Of a stretch of 64,000 bases of DNA, positions 25,463-34,380 are shown in pieces. Source of the stretch: DAOUJI01 sp965237875 (GTDB lineage Bacteria > Chloroflexota > Dehalococcoidia > Lucifugimonadales > JAGWBF01); contig CBDEGP010000002.1 of NCBI GenBank assembly GCA_965237875.1, positions 1,736,001-1,800,000 on the forward strand, read 5' to 3'. Made by a program: the position numbers and the translations under genes. The notes beneath the pieces were generated by a model. The model worked only from the letters and a program-made list of their open reading frames with translations, made no database searches and was not told the DNA's origin. The stretch's first letter is position 1; each line of letters begins with the position of its first letter.

Positions 25463-28231
25463 TCAGTTGCCAGTCTGGTTTGCTGCACCCGGCGTGGGGT
25501 TGCCGACCGTCTGGAACTCTCCGGCAGCATCCGGCGCCCGCGCGAAGCTCATACCCTCACCGGCCTGCCCTTCGTCCCAATCAACCTCGGCCACCAGCCC
25601 GCCGTCCGCTGTCCAGATGCCCAACTCTTCGTCCCCGCCCAGGGCGAAACCGGGCCAGCCATCCTTGTCCAGCTCGATTTGCAAGTATCCGCCATGTGGG
25701 ATTACCAGTTCGGCAGGGAAGGCAACCCGCTTGGCTGCGTCCTTCAGGTCGTCGGCTACCACGAAGTCGGCCAGCGCTATCTCCTCGCCGGAGGCATTGT
25801 ACAGCTCGAACCAGTCCAGCGGATCGCCTTTGGCGGCCACCTCGTTTATGACTAGGCCGATATCTGCCGCAGTTGTTCCGGAGGTGTCTTCGGGGAAGGA
25901 CGGGATTCCCCCGAAGGAGCCGGAGAAGCTGCCGACAATGGCCGCGCCTGGCTCCGTTCCCGCTTCCGACAGCTCCAGAGCGCCTGTGGTGAAGGGTGAG
26001 AAACTGTCCGGTGCGGCGGCCCCGGCGGGTACGGTCCACACACCTCCGGCGATTTCGTCCTCGCCGATGACCAGCGTGGCGCCGCCAGTCAGTTGGGACA
26101 AGGGCAGCACAATGGTTAGACCATTGACGGAGCCGTCCGGCTCGACGCCCAAAATGGCTATGGATGCCAACTCTCCGGCGCCCGGCAGAATGGCTTGCTC
26201 CTCTGGACTGGCGTGACCAGCGACTACGCCTATATTGTCAATGGGCTGCTCGGCCCCGTTGAACGCCAGATAAGCGAGTTCTCCTTCTGCTAAGGGGTTG
26301 GGGTTCTGGTTGCTTCCCCAAGCAGTCTTGAATCGCGCTTCCAGCTCGCCGGGCTCCGACGGGCCGGGTGCAGGCCCGAAGACGCCGGAGAAGCTGCCGA
26401 CAATGGCCGCACCCGGCTCCGTTCCCGCTTCCGACAGCTCCAGAGTACCTGAGGTGAGGGGTGAAAAACTGTCCGGTGCGGCGGCCCCGGCAGGTATGGT
26501 CCACACACCTCCAGCGATTCCGTCCTCGCCAATGACCAGCGTGGCGCCGCCAGTCAGCTGGGACAAGGGTAGCACGATTGTTAGACCATTGACGGAGCCG
26601 TCCGGCTCGACGCCAAAAATGGCTATGGATGCCAACTCACCGGCGCCCGGCAGGATGGCTTGTTCCTCCGGGCTGGCGTGACCGGCAATGACGGCCACGC
26701 CCTCTACGGATTCTTCATTTTCATTCAGCAGCAGACGGGTGACCACACCCTCCTCCAAGGGATTGGCGCTCTTGTTGCTTCCCCAAGTGGTCTCAAAGCT
26801 CAGTTCCAGGGAGCCTGATTCCCCGGCCGCTGCGAGCTCTTCGGGTTCGGGCCAATCCGGCGGTTCCGGCGTGATGTCGGCCAGAATTTCGCCCCGCCGC
26901 TTCAGAATGAACTTTTGTACACGCCCGGTGTCTTCGGCTGCCGCCGCCCTGGCTTCGGGCAAGGCGTGCTGCTGGACGATGGCCGCCATCTGGTCAACGC
27001 TTGCCAGCAACTCATCTTCGTTCCAGACGGCATCCATCAGTTCTTTCAGGCGGACGACATATTTCAATCGCCAGTCGGCATTGTTGTACAACCGGTTGGG
27101 AACGGCAGAGAGAGCCAGCACCGACGGGGGCGGATTGCTGATGTTGTCAAAGGGATTGGGGTCATCCTTCAGGTGGAAAGTGTCATCTACTCCCCAGGGA
27201 ATGAACACAAAGGGGCCGTCGGGTTCCCGGTAGAAGTGGTAGTTGTTGCGGTCGCCGGCATAGCCGTCCCAGTGGCCCACCAGAACTTCCGTGGCCCAGA
27301 AGGACAGGAAGCGCTCCAGGTCAACTGCCTTGGCCAAGGCCTCCAGCCCGGCATCCGACTGGTCCTGAAGGGCGGCCACCACTGCGTCAATGTCCGACCA
27401 TTCGTCGGCGTCTTCGTTGGTTTTCTTCTCTATAGTGCCTCGATAATCGGGGGTGAAATCGCTCACCGTTCCCTCATACAGGTTGCCCTCGGCGCTATTG
27501 AAATGGCGCGCCAAGAAGGGCTTCTTGATCTCCTCCACATGAACGTACAGCCCCAGGGGCTTTCCGTTCACCGTAACCGTAGCGAAATTGCATCGCGGCG
27601 AAGGCGACCCTGTGGCTGCGAAAATCTGGTGCGTCAGGCAGGTGTTGACCATCGAGGCGTCCTGGATGCTGTTGTTCAGGGCCATCCGCTCCATTACGCC
27701 GCCAAGAGACTGGTCATCCACATACTTGTCAAACCGGAGCTTCAGCGACGGCTTGATGTCGCTCTGGGACCCGAGGAAACCCTTCTTGCGGACGCCAACG
27801 TTGGAGTGGGTTTCTCCGTCCACGGTTACGGCGCCCGAGAACCAGGTGTAGATGTTGGCAAAGGGACGGGAGAGTCCGTATTCCTCGATTTCCGCCATCA
27901 CGTCCTCGAAGGTGCGGGTCTGATGGCGCAGGGTGTCCCAATCCTCGGGCGCGATTTCGATTTCTATGTCCAGAACGCGGTCGAGGGCGAAGTAGGCGGC
28001 GCTGGGATCGCCATCGGCGGCGCTGTCCGGCGCCGGCGTTGGCGGAGCGGTGGGCGCGGGTGTCGTTGGCGTTGGGAGAGGGGTGGGAGCCTGTGTGGGT
28101 GTTGGGGCGATAGTGGGCGCCGTTGTAAGGGTGGGAACGGGCGTAGCCGTAGCGTCTTGCCCGCACCCGGCGGACAGGATGGCTACAACCATCAGACCAG
28201 TCCCTACCAGTATTTTTATGCGGCTATTCAA
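25463..28231 (-). CDS. CotH-kinase lipoprotein with duplicated domains and a lamin-tail domain
   Basis: 922 residues, secreted and lipid-anchored. A signal peptide ends in SAGC (Cys23); a Thr/Pro-rich linker follows to about residue 70. Residues about 80-465 are a CotH-like atypical kinase with VGHWDGYAGDRNNYHFYRE and FIPWGVDDTFHL. Two tandem copies of an unassigned domain follow (about 474-619 and 629-774), 155 residues apart and near-identical over the middle (HASPEEQAILPGAGELASIA). The last 130 residues are a lamin-tail-like domain (INEVAAKGDPLDWFELYNAS). CotH kinases phosphorylate surface proteins in spore coats; here an exported role at the cell surface is inferred. Confidence 0.88.
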   Translation of the reverse strand: MNSRIKILVGTGLMVVAILSAGCGQDATATPVPTLTTAPTIAPTPTQAPTPLPTPTTPAPTAPPTPAPDSAADGDPSAAYFALDRVLDIEIEIAPEDWDTLRHQTRTFEDVMAEIEEYGLSRPFANIYTWFSGAVTVDGETHSNVGVRKKGFLGSQSDIKPSLKLRFDKYVDDQSLGGVMERMALNNSIQDASMVNTCLTHQIFAATGSPSPRCNFATVTVNGKPLGLYVHVEEIKKPFLARHFNSAEGNLYEGTVSDFTPDYRGTIEKKTNEDADEWSDIDAVVAALQDQSDAGLEALAKAVDLERFLSFWATEVLVGHWDGYAGDRNNYHFYREPDGPFVFIPWGVDDTFHLKDDPNPFDNISNPPPSVLALSAVPNRLYNNADWRLKYVVRLKELMDAVWNEDELLASVDQMAAIVQQHALPEARAAAAEDTGRVQKFILKRRGEILADITPEPPDWPEPEELAAAGESGSLELSFETTWGSNKSANPLEEGVVTRLLLNENEESVEGVAVIAGHASPEEQAILPGAGELASIAIFGVEPDGSVNGLTIVLPLSQLTGGATLVIGEDGIAGGVWTIPAGAAAPDSFSPLTSGTLELSEAGTEPGAAIVGSFSGVFGPAPGPSEPGELEARFKTAWGSNQNPNPLAEGELAYLAFNGAEQPIDNIGVVAGHASPEEQAILPGAGELASIAILGVEPDGSVNGLTIVLPLSQLTGGATLVIGEDEIAGGVWTVPAGAAAPDSFSPFTTGALELSEAGTEPGAAIVGSFSGSFGGIPSFPEDTSGTTAADIGLVINEVAAKGDPLDWFELYNASGEEIALADFVVADDLKDAAKRVAFPAELVIPHGGYLQIELDKDGWPGFALGGDEELGIWTADGGLVAEVDWDEGQAGEGMSFARAPDAAGEFQTVGNPTPGAANQTGN

Positions 28232-28343
28232 TTTTCTCTCTTTTCAGTCCTTAATCCACAAACATAAAGTATAGGCGCTTTATGCCTTTTTGTAGAACTG
28301 AAATTTCCTATCCCACTACGGAGATGTTCGCTTAGTCTCCGTC

Positions 28344-28430
28344 ATACCGGCTTTCGCCGGTATCCAGGAATCCCTCCAAAGCTAGGAGACGCCCTCACAC
28401 CGAGCCTCTCCCATAGAAAGTGGAGCACGA
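28344..28430. repeat. Dispersed intergenic repeat (hairpin ATACCGGC/GCCGGTAT)
   Basis: Perfect 8-bp stem with a TTTC loop (28344-28363), followed by CCAGG and the text AAGCTAGGAGACGCCCTCAC. The same order (ATTCCGGC hairpin, CCAGG, AAGCTGGGGAACGCCCTCAC) occurs at 3587-3642, so this is a second copy of one repeat family. Confidence 0.6.
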
Positions 28431-28439
28431 AAGCATCGG

Positions 28440-30443
28440 CTACGGCGCCTCGGAGATAGCAAGGCTGTAGTGGGCCCGTTCGATGGCGGCTGGCGCCATC
28501 GCCGCCACTACAATGACAAGCTCGTCCAGGTCTTCCAGGCGGGACACGTCCAGACTTCCCCGGTTTGCCGCATCCAGGTCCAACTTGGTCACTTTGGTCT
28601 CGGCGCCTATCTCAATTGCGTGCACCGAGAAGCGCTGGGGGACGCGGTTGTCCGTCAACACGAACCCCTCGGACTCCCAACCGTTTTCGCCCTGCTCTCC
28701 GTCGTCGAAGAACCCAATCTGGGGAACCGCCACGTCGTCGACGCACAGCCCGATCCCGTTGAGAGCGGCGTCTGTAATATAGTGGAACCTGAGAAGGACC
28801 CGTTTCCCGGCATAGGCGCCCAAGTCCACGCTTTCATCAAGCCATCCGTTGCTGAAGCCGGTGTACCCCGGACCAAAACTGTTTCCCACCGGATTGGCCG
28901 GAGAGGTCCCCGGCGCTTCGATTATGTCCCAGGTATTGCCGTCGTCGGTTGAGACCTGGAGGTAGCCGTAGTCCCAGTCCTCCTCTATTCCGAACCACAC
29001 GCGGTAAGTCAGCGCCGCGTCATCCACGCCGGACAGGTCAAGCCGCCGGGTCAGAGAGGAGCTGATGGAGTCTCCTCGGTTGCTCCACCAGCAACTGGTC
29101 CCAGGCTCGTTGACGGCCAAAAGGGGAGTGTGCTGGGCGCCCTCAAAGTCGATGCTGACGTTCCCGCGGGTGATGTCGACGGCAAAATACTCGGCGGCGT
29201 ATTGGGGCAGGCTGGACTCGATTGTTTCGTATTCGTCGATGCGCCGGGGTCTGGGCGCCTGGACGTCGTCTTCCGGGTAGCCGTACCTCCCTCCGTCCTG
29301 GTCCAGGTAGTTGGCCGCCGTCCAGTCGCCGAATATCTCATCGAAGGTCTCCGAATATCCGGCGCCGGCCAAATAGGCGTTTATGCCGTGGATTCCATCC
29401 AGGGATTGCGTCATAAGAGGCCGCAGGTCTCCGTCGGAGTAATGGGAAGCAAAGTACCTGAAAAACAGGAATCCGGCCGCATAATATACGTTCCGACCGC
29501 CTCCCACCGGACAGTTGACGAGTGAGACGGTGGGATTGCCCAAGAGAGCCGGCTGATGGTCCGTATGGAAGCCCGCCGCGTGAGCGGCGTACTCAGCCAA
29601 CCCCTCGGCGACCCACGTCTCTTCTGACGGGTCGGCGTTCCACAGGACGGCGTGGTGCAGCTCATGGGCCAATATGGCAGAGTGCCCCCTGGAACCCACC
29701 GAGATAGAGCCGGAGATATAGACCATCTCCCGTTGGTTGCTGAACTGGTGGACAAAGGTGGGATATTCGTCCATAGAACTGTAGTACCCTCCCAGCCCGG
29801 GGATGTTGGCGTTGAGTATGGTCATCCTGGGGTCATTGTCTACGCCGGGGACCCACTCGGTCCCGAATGCTGCAGTGATTTTCGGATAGGTTGACTCTTC
29901 GAACTCCCTCGCCGCTCGCTCCAGGTCTTCATCCGACACTCCCAGGCGGTTCTCGACGTACCAATAGGCATGGTCGGACACCAGCCGCAGGGTGGCGCCT
30001 ATGCTGAAGACCTTTTTTGAAATGGAGTCGGTAATCCAGAAAGAGTCCACTCTTCCTTGCTCCAAGCTCACAGGCCCAGAGTTGACCACTCTGGGCATCT
30101 CGCCGTCAATCTTGAACAAAGACCTGGCAAGCTCGTACAAGTCGCGCTCAGGCGGAATCGGGAAAGGGCCGAATGAAGGCGCCGCTGCAGTCGGCTCCGA
30201 ACTGGGAGTCGGCGTAACCGCCGGTATGGCAGTCGCCGAAGGTGAAGCGGTAGGCGTCTGTGCAGCTGTCGCCGCGGCTGTAGGCGTGTCTACTGTTGTA
30301 GGCGTCGGGCCCGCGGGCTCGGAGGTTGGGGTCGGCGTCCTGCCGGTTTCACAGCCAACCAGCAGAATCGAGACTGCGACAGCCAACGACAGCACGAAAT
30401 TGCGCGTCTTACTGTCCCACAAAGGTCGTAACATCCTGCTCAC
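28440..30443 (-). CDS. Secreted zinc metallopeptidase lipoprotein, immune-inhibitor-A-like C-terminus
   Basis: 667 residues. The signal peptide ends in LLVGC (Cys31); a Thr/Pro/Ala-rich linker runs to about residue 90. The peptidase domain has ILAHELHHAVL (HExxH) near residue 260 and WVAEGLAEYA about 20 residues on, giving the third, Glu ligand of a gluzincin. The C-terminal part contains a beta-sandwich resembling the M6 immune-inhibitor-A region (GYLQVSTDDGNTWDII, GKRVLLRFHYITDAALNGIGLCVDDV). Probably digests extracellular protein. It follows the CotH-type gene's start region with a repeat in between; a shared surface or scavenging role is possible. Confidence 0.85.
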   Translation of the reverse strand: MSRMLRPLWDSKTRNFVLSLAVAVSILLVGCETGRTPTPTSEPAGPTPTTVDTPTAAATAAQTPTASPSATAIPAVTPTPSSEPTAAAPSFGPFPIPPERDLYELARSLFKIDGEMPRVVNSGPVSLEQGRVDSFWITDSISKKVFSIGATLRLVSDHAYWYVENRLGVSDEDLERAAREFEESTYPKITAAFGTEWVPGVDNDPRMTILNANIPGLGGYYSSMDEYPTFVHQFSNQREMVYISGSISVGSRGHSAILAHELHHAVLWNADPSEETWVAEGLAEYAAHAAGFHTDHQPALLGNPTVSLVNCPVGGGRNVYYAAGFLFFRYFASHYSDGDLRPLMTQSLDGIHGINAYLAGAGYSETFDEIFGDWTAANYLDQDGGRYGYPEDDVQAPRPRRIDEYETIESSLPQYAAEYFAVDITRGNVSIDFEGAQHTPLLAVNEPGTSCWWSNRGDSISSSLTRRLDLSGVDDAALTYRVWFGIEEDWDYGYLQVSTDDGNTWDIIEAPGTSPANPVGNSFGPGYTGFSNGWLDESVDLGAYAGKRVLLRFHYITDAALNGIGLCVDDVAVPQIGFFDDGEQGENGWESEGFVLTDNRVPQRFSVHAIEIGAETKVTKLDLDAANRGSLDVSRLEDLDELVIVVAAMAPAAIERAHYSLAISEAP

Positions 30444-30663
30444 CGGAATGTGGTTGATTGGAGTAAACTTCAGAGGTTATCTCCGTCTTGGTCTTGGAGA
30501 GGCGCATCCGAGGCACCGATGAATTTGGTCCATCGGAAATTCCCCGAAAGTATATACCGAAACCCGTTAAGGTATTGTAAAGACACTTAGTCGTAGCAAT
30601 GGCCGCTGACACCAATGGTCCTGCCAATGGTCTTGAAAGAACCTTCGGAGGGAGATTCGCTCT

Positions 30664-31353
30664 ATGGTTGACCGGATGGCCCCGGCGTCCATAGCCGAGA
30701 CGCTGATGGACCGCTACCGGAAGCTGTACGACCACTACGGACCCCAAGGCTGGTGGCCCGGCGACGGCCCCCTGGAGACCATAATCGGCGCCATCCTGAC
30801 CCAGTTCACGGCCTGGCGGAACGTGGAGAGGGCGCTGGACAACCTGAAAAGCGCCGAATGCATGTCCGTCCAGGCCCTGCGGGACATCCCCATGGACGAA
30901 TTGGCCCTGCTCATAAGGCCGTCGGGAGCCTTCAACCAGAAAGCGCGGCGGCTCAAGGCATTCGTTGAACGCCTCTGGGACGTCCACGACGGAAATCTGG
31001 AGGGTATGCTTTCCCAGGAGCCGGAAGCTCTCCGCAATGAACTTCTTACGGTCCACGGAATCGGCCCCGAGACAGCCGACGACATCATGCTCTACGCGGC
31101 GGAACAGCCCTATTTTGTGGTCGATTCCTATACCAAACGGGTCCTCGAGCGTTGGGGCATACAGCCGGGAAACGCGTCATACGACGGTTTTCAGCGGCTG
31201 TTCCATGAAAGCTTGCCCCGCGACACCCGCCTTTACAACGAGTATCACGCATTGTTCGACCGCCACGCCAAGGAACTCTGCAAACCCCGCCCTGCCTGCC
31301 CCCAATGCTTCCTCCGAGACACGTGCCCTGCTACCCAGAGGGTAGACGGGTAG
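30664..31353 (+). CDS. Endonuclease III-like DNA glycosylase with 4Fe-4S cluster (MagIII-like)
   Basis: 229-residue HhH-GPD glycosylase. The helix-hairpin-helix is TVHGIGPETADDIMLYA, the conserved Asp is in FVVDSYTKRV, and the cluster ligands are CKPRPACPQCFLRDTC (C-x6-C-x2-C-x5-C). The Lys that forms the Schiff base in Nth is Glu here (GPET), so it should be a monofunctional glycosylase without lyase activity, like Helicobacter 3-methyladenine glycosylase MagIII. ATG 30664 lies 8 bases after GGAGG. It is divergent from the metallopeptidase gene. Confidence 0.88.
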   Translation: MVDRMAPASIAETLMDRYRKLYDHYGPQGWWPGDGPLETIIGAILTQFTAWRNVERALDNLKSAECMSVQALRDIPMDELALLIRPSGAFNQKARRLKAFVERLWDVHDGNLEGMLSQEPEALRNELLTVHGIGPETADDIMLYAAEQPYFVVDSYTKRVLERWGIQPGNASYDGFQRLFHESLPRDTRLYNEYHALFDRHAKELCKPRPACPQCFLRDTCPATQRVDG

Positions 31354-31392
31354 CGAACCATTTAAACGGTCGTATCACCAAACAGCCAGTAA

Positions 31393-31863
31393 CTATTCCA
31401 TTCGACAAAGGTCTCGACTACCCAGCAGTCGCCTGTGGGTGCGCGTAAATTCCCTGTTTATACGGGTTGAATAGACTTTCCCTCTCGGATCATCGATTAA
31501 CCGGCTGTCTCCAAAATCCTGTTGCAAGGCGGGATCATTGGAATACAACAGACGGGCTCCACTTATTTGGGCCACGGCAATAACATGGGGGTCGTTCGAC
31601 TTACACAGTCCCGCTTCTTCGATTTCCGCAGCTCTGGATTCGACACTATCGTCGTCGATAAATTTTATCTTGCCCACTCGCACCGCCGTTCTTGCCCATA
31701 CACTGAAATCTCTCGAACCTCTTTTGAGTTCTTCACGGTGCTTGCCGCCGGCGACTAGGCGCCCACCTCCTACGTTAATCCACTTTAAGAATCCCTGTCC
31801 CGCTGGCGGCGGATCGTCTCCGAACACCTCGTGAAGCACATTAGCATCAAGGATCGCGCACAT
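31393..31863 (-). CDS. PIN-domain nuclease-like partner of the adjacent ATPase
   Basis: 156 residues. MCAILDANVLHEVF at the N-terminus and CKSNDPHVIAVAQISGARLLYSNDPAL in the second half are the acidic blocks of a PIN ribonuclease fold (ILDAN, SNDPHV, YSNDPAL). The gene starts 8 bp after the stop of an OLD-like ATPase on the same strand, so the two form an operon. No antitoxin of the VapB type is adjacent. It may be the effector nuclease of an ATPase-PIN defence pair; that is inference from layout. Confidence 0.8.
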   Translation of the reverse strand: MCAILDANVLHEVFGDDPPPAGQGFLKWINVGGGRLVAGGKHREELKRGSRDFSVWARTAVRVGKIKFIDDDSVESRAAEIEEAGLCKSNDPHVIAVAQISGARLLYSNDPALQQDFGDSRLIDDPRGKVYSTRINREFTRTHRRLLGSRDLCRME

Positions 31864-31871
31864 GCGTCAGC

Positions 31872-33227
31872 CTACAGTAGACTTCTTTCCTTCCACAAGG
31901 ACCTTGTGGTTTCTTCCATGAAGAATCTGCCGTAGCTTTCGGGTGCACCCAGTACATTTCCTTCTTCGTCAACACCGAGTGAGTGAATCTTGACTTCTAG
32001 GCCGTCGCGTTCAAAGAAGAGGATAGAAACATCGTCTGGCCTGAGGGCCGATACACCATCACGAATGTCGATTCGCACGCGGTCGAGCAAATAATCGCTA
32101 TGGGTTTCGATTACCAACTGGCGTTCTCTGCTAGCAACTTGGCAGAACAGACTCCCAAGAGCCGCTTGGGCTGTGGGGTGTAGGTGCACTTCCGGCTGCT
32201 GCAACAAGAACAAGGGAGCTGCCTCTGGGCGCAGCAACTCTGTTATCACCGGCAATGCCTGGCTGACACCATATCCTACGTCGATAAGATTGCGCCACGG
32301 GCCTTTTCGTCTGCCTCCGGACTTCCTAACCTGTACTTGGAAAGGCTCGCTTCCCCTCTTGCCCAGCCTTTTGATGGAAATTTCGTCGAACAATCCTGAG
32401 GCTCTACCAAAGCCTTCGAACCGGTCCTTGAAGTCAGTCCACATCTGATTGTCCCTCGAAAACACATCGGCGAGAAACATGGGAACGTAATCGCCCTCTG
32501 GGTCCATTGTCGGGCGAGAAGGGTCATACGTACGGCGGGGCTTTGATCGCACAGGTGCACTAGAGAATGGACGCCATCTGGAAGACTGCATTTGAGAGCG
32601 AGCTAGTGTATTAAGCAGTTTAAAGTCTTGCGGACTGAAGGCAGGCCCGCCATTCATAGGGGAGAAGTTCGTTTGTCCTGACTGACCTGTTGTCAATCTC
32701 TCCCGCAACAGTAGAAAATAGGGAGGGAGCATAATGTCTTCTCCGCCGATGAAGGGATTTCTGGTTTCCACTGCAGCTTGCATCTCCCAGGCTCCTCGGT
32801 TGGTTCCAACTTGAAGCACGTAGGATTCGGTGGATGCAAAAGATTCATCAATCCAGGTTTTTCCACGAGAAAGACGTCGTCGTACAGGTACAGGAGTAGT
32901 TCCACTCTCCCCGAAGGTGAGAGCAAAATTGATGCCCGTTCTTCTCCTAGCCCCTATCTTGGTGTTAAATCCGGCGTCGAAGGTATCGACACCGGCACTA
33001 CGAGGTCCTTGCCGATGAACGATTTCGTCAAAACTCCCGAGGTCATACGGGTCTTCCTTGAAGTCTGGATTCCGCCAGCCATATGCGACGTCCCAGAGTG
33101 CCCGCACCATTGCCAAGAAGGAAGTTTTGCCTGTGCTGTTTTCGCCGACAAGCAACGTCAGGGGAGCCATGCGAGCAGTCTGTTCTTCGCGAAAGCAACG
33201 GAAGTTCTTGAGCGTAATCTGGTCCAT
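31872..33227 (-). CDS. OLD/RecF-like AAA ATPase
   Basis: About 451 residues from ATG 33227 (MDQITLKNFRCFREEQ); an ATG at 33257 would add ten residues with no family match. Walker A is GENSTGKTS (residues 28-36). A long insert of about 200 residues precedes LIDVGYGVSQALPVITELLRPEAAPLFLLQQPEVHLHP, the signature/Walker B region (QQPE in place of the usual DEPE or EQPE) of SMC-like AAA_21 ATPases, and VIETHSDYLLDRVR follows. No TOPRIM domain is attached; a PIN protein follows instead. Such solitary ATPases are often part of anti-phage systems. Base composition looks AT-richer than the thiamine genes next door. Confidence 0.88.
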   Translation of the reverse strand: MDQITLKNFRCFREEQTARMAPLTLLVGENSTGKTSFLAMVRALWDVAYGWRNPDFKEDPYDLGSFDEIVHRQGPRSAGVDTFDAGFNTKIGARRRTGINFALTFGESGTTPVPVRRRLSRGKTWIDESFASTESYVLQVGTNRGAWEMQAAVETRNPFIGGEDIMLPPYFLLLRERLTTGQSGQTNFSPMNGGPAFSPQDFKLLNTLARSQMQSSRWRPFSSAPVRSKPRRTYDPSRPTMDPEGDYVPMFLADVFSRDNQMWTDFKDRFEGFGRASGLFDEISIKRLGKRGSEPFQVQVRKSGGRRKGPWRNLIDVGYGVSQALPVITELLRPEAAPLFLLQQPEVHLHPTAQAALGSLFCQVASRERQLVIETHSDYLLDRVRIDIRDGVSALRPDDVSILFFERDGLEVKIHSLGVDEEGNVLGAPESYGRFFMEETTRSLWKERSLL

Positions 33228-33353
33228 GGCGGTGTCTCCCCTCTCACCGCAGCGCATCCGAATAGAATGCAGATCGTGAATGCGCCCCCGAATTGGCTGT
33301 CACTGATTGTAACATGACTGCAATGCGCTCCACCGTTGTCCCTACAGCCCGCG

Positions 33354-33383
33354 TTGACAGCGTCCATACCGCCTGTATATAAT
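33354..33383 (+). promoter_or_regulatory. Consensus sigma70 promoter for the TPP-regulated operon
   Basis: TTGACA at 33354-33359, an 18-bp spacer and TATAAT at 33378-33383: a full-consensus match on both boxes. The transcript would start near 33390, just ahead of the riboswitch. Confidence 0.85.
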
Positions 33384-33410
33384 CCGCTTCAAATCGAATC
33401 CACCAAGGCC

Positions 33411-33500
33411 GTAGGGGAGCTTGGAATTGCCAGGCTGAGAGGGCGGCCGAGAATGCCGCCGACCCTTGCGAACCTGATCTGGGTAATGCCAGCGTAGGGA
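33411..33500 (+). ncRNA. TPP riboswitch (THI element)
   Basis: Carries the diagnostic blocks in order: AGGGGAGCTTGG (P1/P2), CTGAGAGGG in the pyrimidine-binding arm, a variable stem, ACCCTTGCGAACCTGATCTGGGTAATGCCAGCG split across the pyrophosphate arm, and the closing TAGGGAA. It lies between a strong promoter and a terminator in front of a thiamine-precursor transport and salvage operon, as expected. High thiamine pyrophosphate should favour termination. Confidence 0.95.
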
Positions 33501-33528
33501 ATTGGCGCACTGCTTTTCCAGTTATTAT

Positions 33529-33566
33529 CAGGCCGCCGTTCCTTAAGAAGGCGGCCTGATTCTTTT
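33529..33566 (+). terminator. Riboswitch expression-platform terminator
   Basis: Perfect CAGGCCGCC/GGCGGCCTG stem (33529-33537 with 33550-33558), followed by ATTCTTTT. The T-run reaches into the TTG start codon of the first gene (33565), and the only Shine-Dalgarno candidate (AAGAAGG, 33546-33552) lies in the hairpin, so the same structure could also block translation. Confidence 0.9.
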
Positions 33567-34380
33567 GAGTACGACCACCGATACGAGCAAACTCCGTCTC
33601 AGGGGCATACGCCATTCATTCTTGACGGACGGCGCCCCAACACCTGTGCTGGACGGAATCGACCTCCACGTCCTGGAAGGCGAACTCGTCAGCGTAATCG
33701 GGCCCTCAGGATGCGGCAAGAGCACCCTGCTTAACGTCATCACTGGACTCCAGGAGCCGGAGTCCGGCGGCGTATCCGTGGACGGGGTTCCCACGGACCG
33801 CCGATTGGGAATAGCCGGGTACATGCACCAGGAGGACCTTCTCATGCCCTGGAGGACGGTCCTGGACAACACGATTCTCGGCCTGGAAGTGCAGGGCGTT
33901 CCCAGGAAAGAAGCCAGGGCTAGGGCCCTGCTGCATTTCGATGCTTTCGGTCTTGCAGGATATGAGAAGCAGCGCCCCTATGCCCTGTCGGGCGGGATGC
34001 GGCAAAGAGCCTCCCTCCTGAGGACCGTCCTGATGGACCGTGACATCATCCTGCTGGATGAACCCTTCGGAGCGCTGGACGCTCTGACCAGGTCCCAGAT
34101 GCAGCAGTGGCTAATGGGCCTATGGGAGTCCCTGAATAAGACTATATTGCTGGTCACCCACGATATAGAGGAGGCCCTGCTTCTTTCCGACCGCATATAC
34201 GTACTGAGCTCACGGCCCGCCCGGGTAAACACCGTGGTTGACGTGGACCTGCCCCGGCCCCGGCGGTACGAAATGATTGCAGAGGAGCGGTTCATCGCCC
34301 TGAGGCGGGGCATCATCGCAGACCTGCATCATGGAAACACAGAATTCGGACCGGCCCACGGAGACACGGCATGGCCCTGA
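33565..34380 (+). CDS. thiZ: Thiamine-precursor ABC transporter ATP-binding protein (ThiZ-like)
   Basis: 271-residue ATPase of the nitrate/sulfonate/taurine importer group. Walker A GPSGCGKST, signature LSGGMRQRASL, Walker B ILLDEPFGALD, and VTHDIEEALLLSD. The TPP riboswitch directly upstream and TenA/ThiD downstream identify the substrate class as a thiamine pyrimidine precursor (HMP or formyl-aminopyrimidine). The start appears to be TTG at 33565, in the terminator T-run. It overlaps thiX by 10 bp. Confidence 0.9.
   Translation: MSTTTDTSKLRLRGIRHSFLTDGAPTPVLDGIDLHVLEGELVSVIGPSGCGKSTLLNVITGLQEPESGGVSVDGVPTDRRLGIAGYMHQEDLLMPWRTVLDNTILGLEVQGVPRKEARARALLHFDAFGLAGYEKQRPYALSGGMRQRASLLRTVLMDRDIILLDEPFGALDALTRSQMQQWLMGLWESLNKTILLVTHDIEEALLLSDRIYVLSSRPARVNTVVDVDLPRPRRYEMIAEERFIALRRGIIADLHHGNTEFGPAHGDTAWP

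Noticed and set aside
26915..28267. 450-codon open frame on the plus strand
   Set aside because: It is antisense to the CotH-type lipoprotein gene, whose domains are clear; the plus-strand product has no recognisable family.
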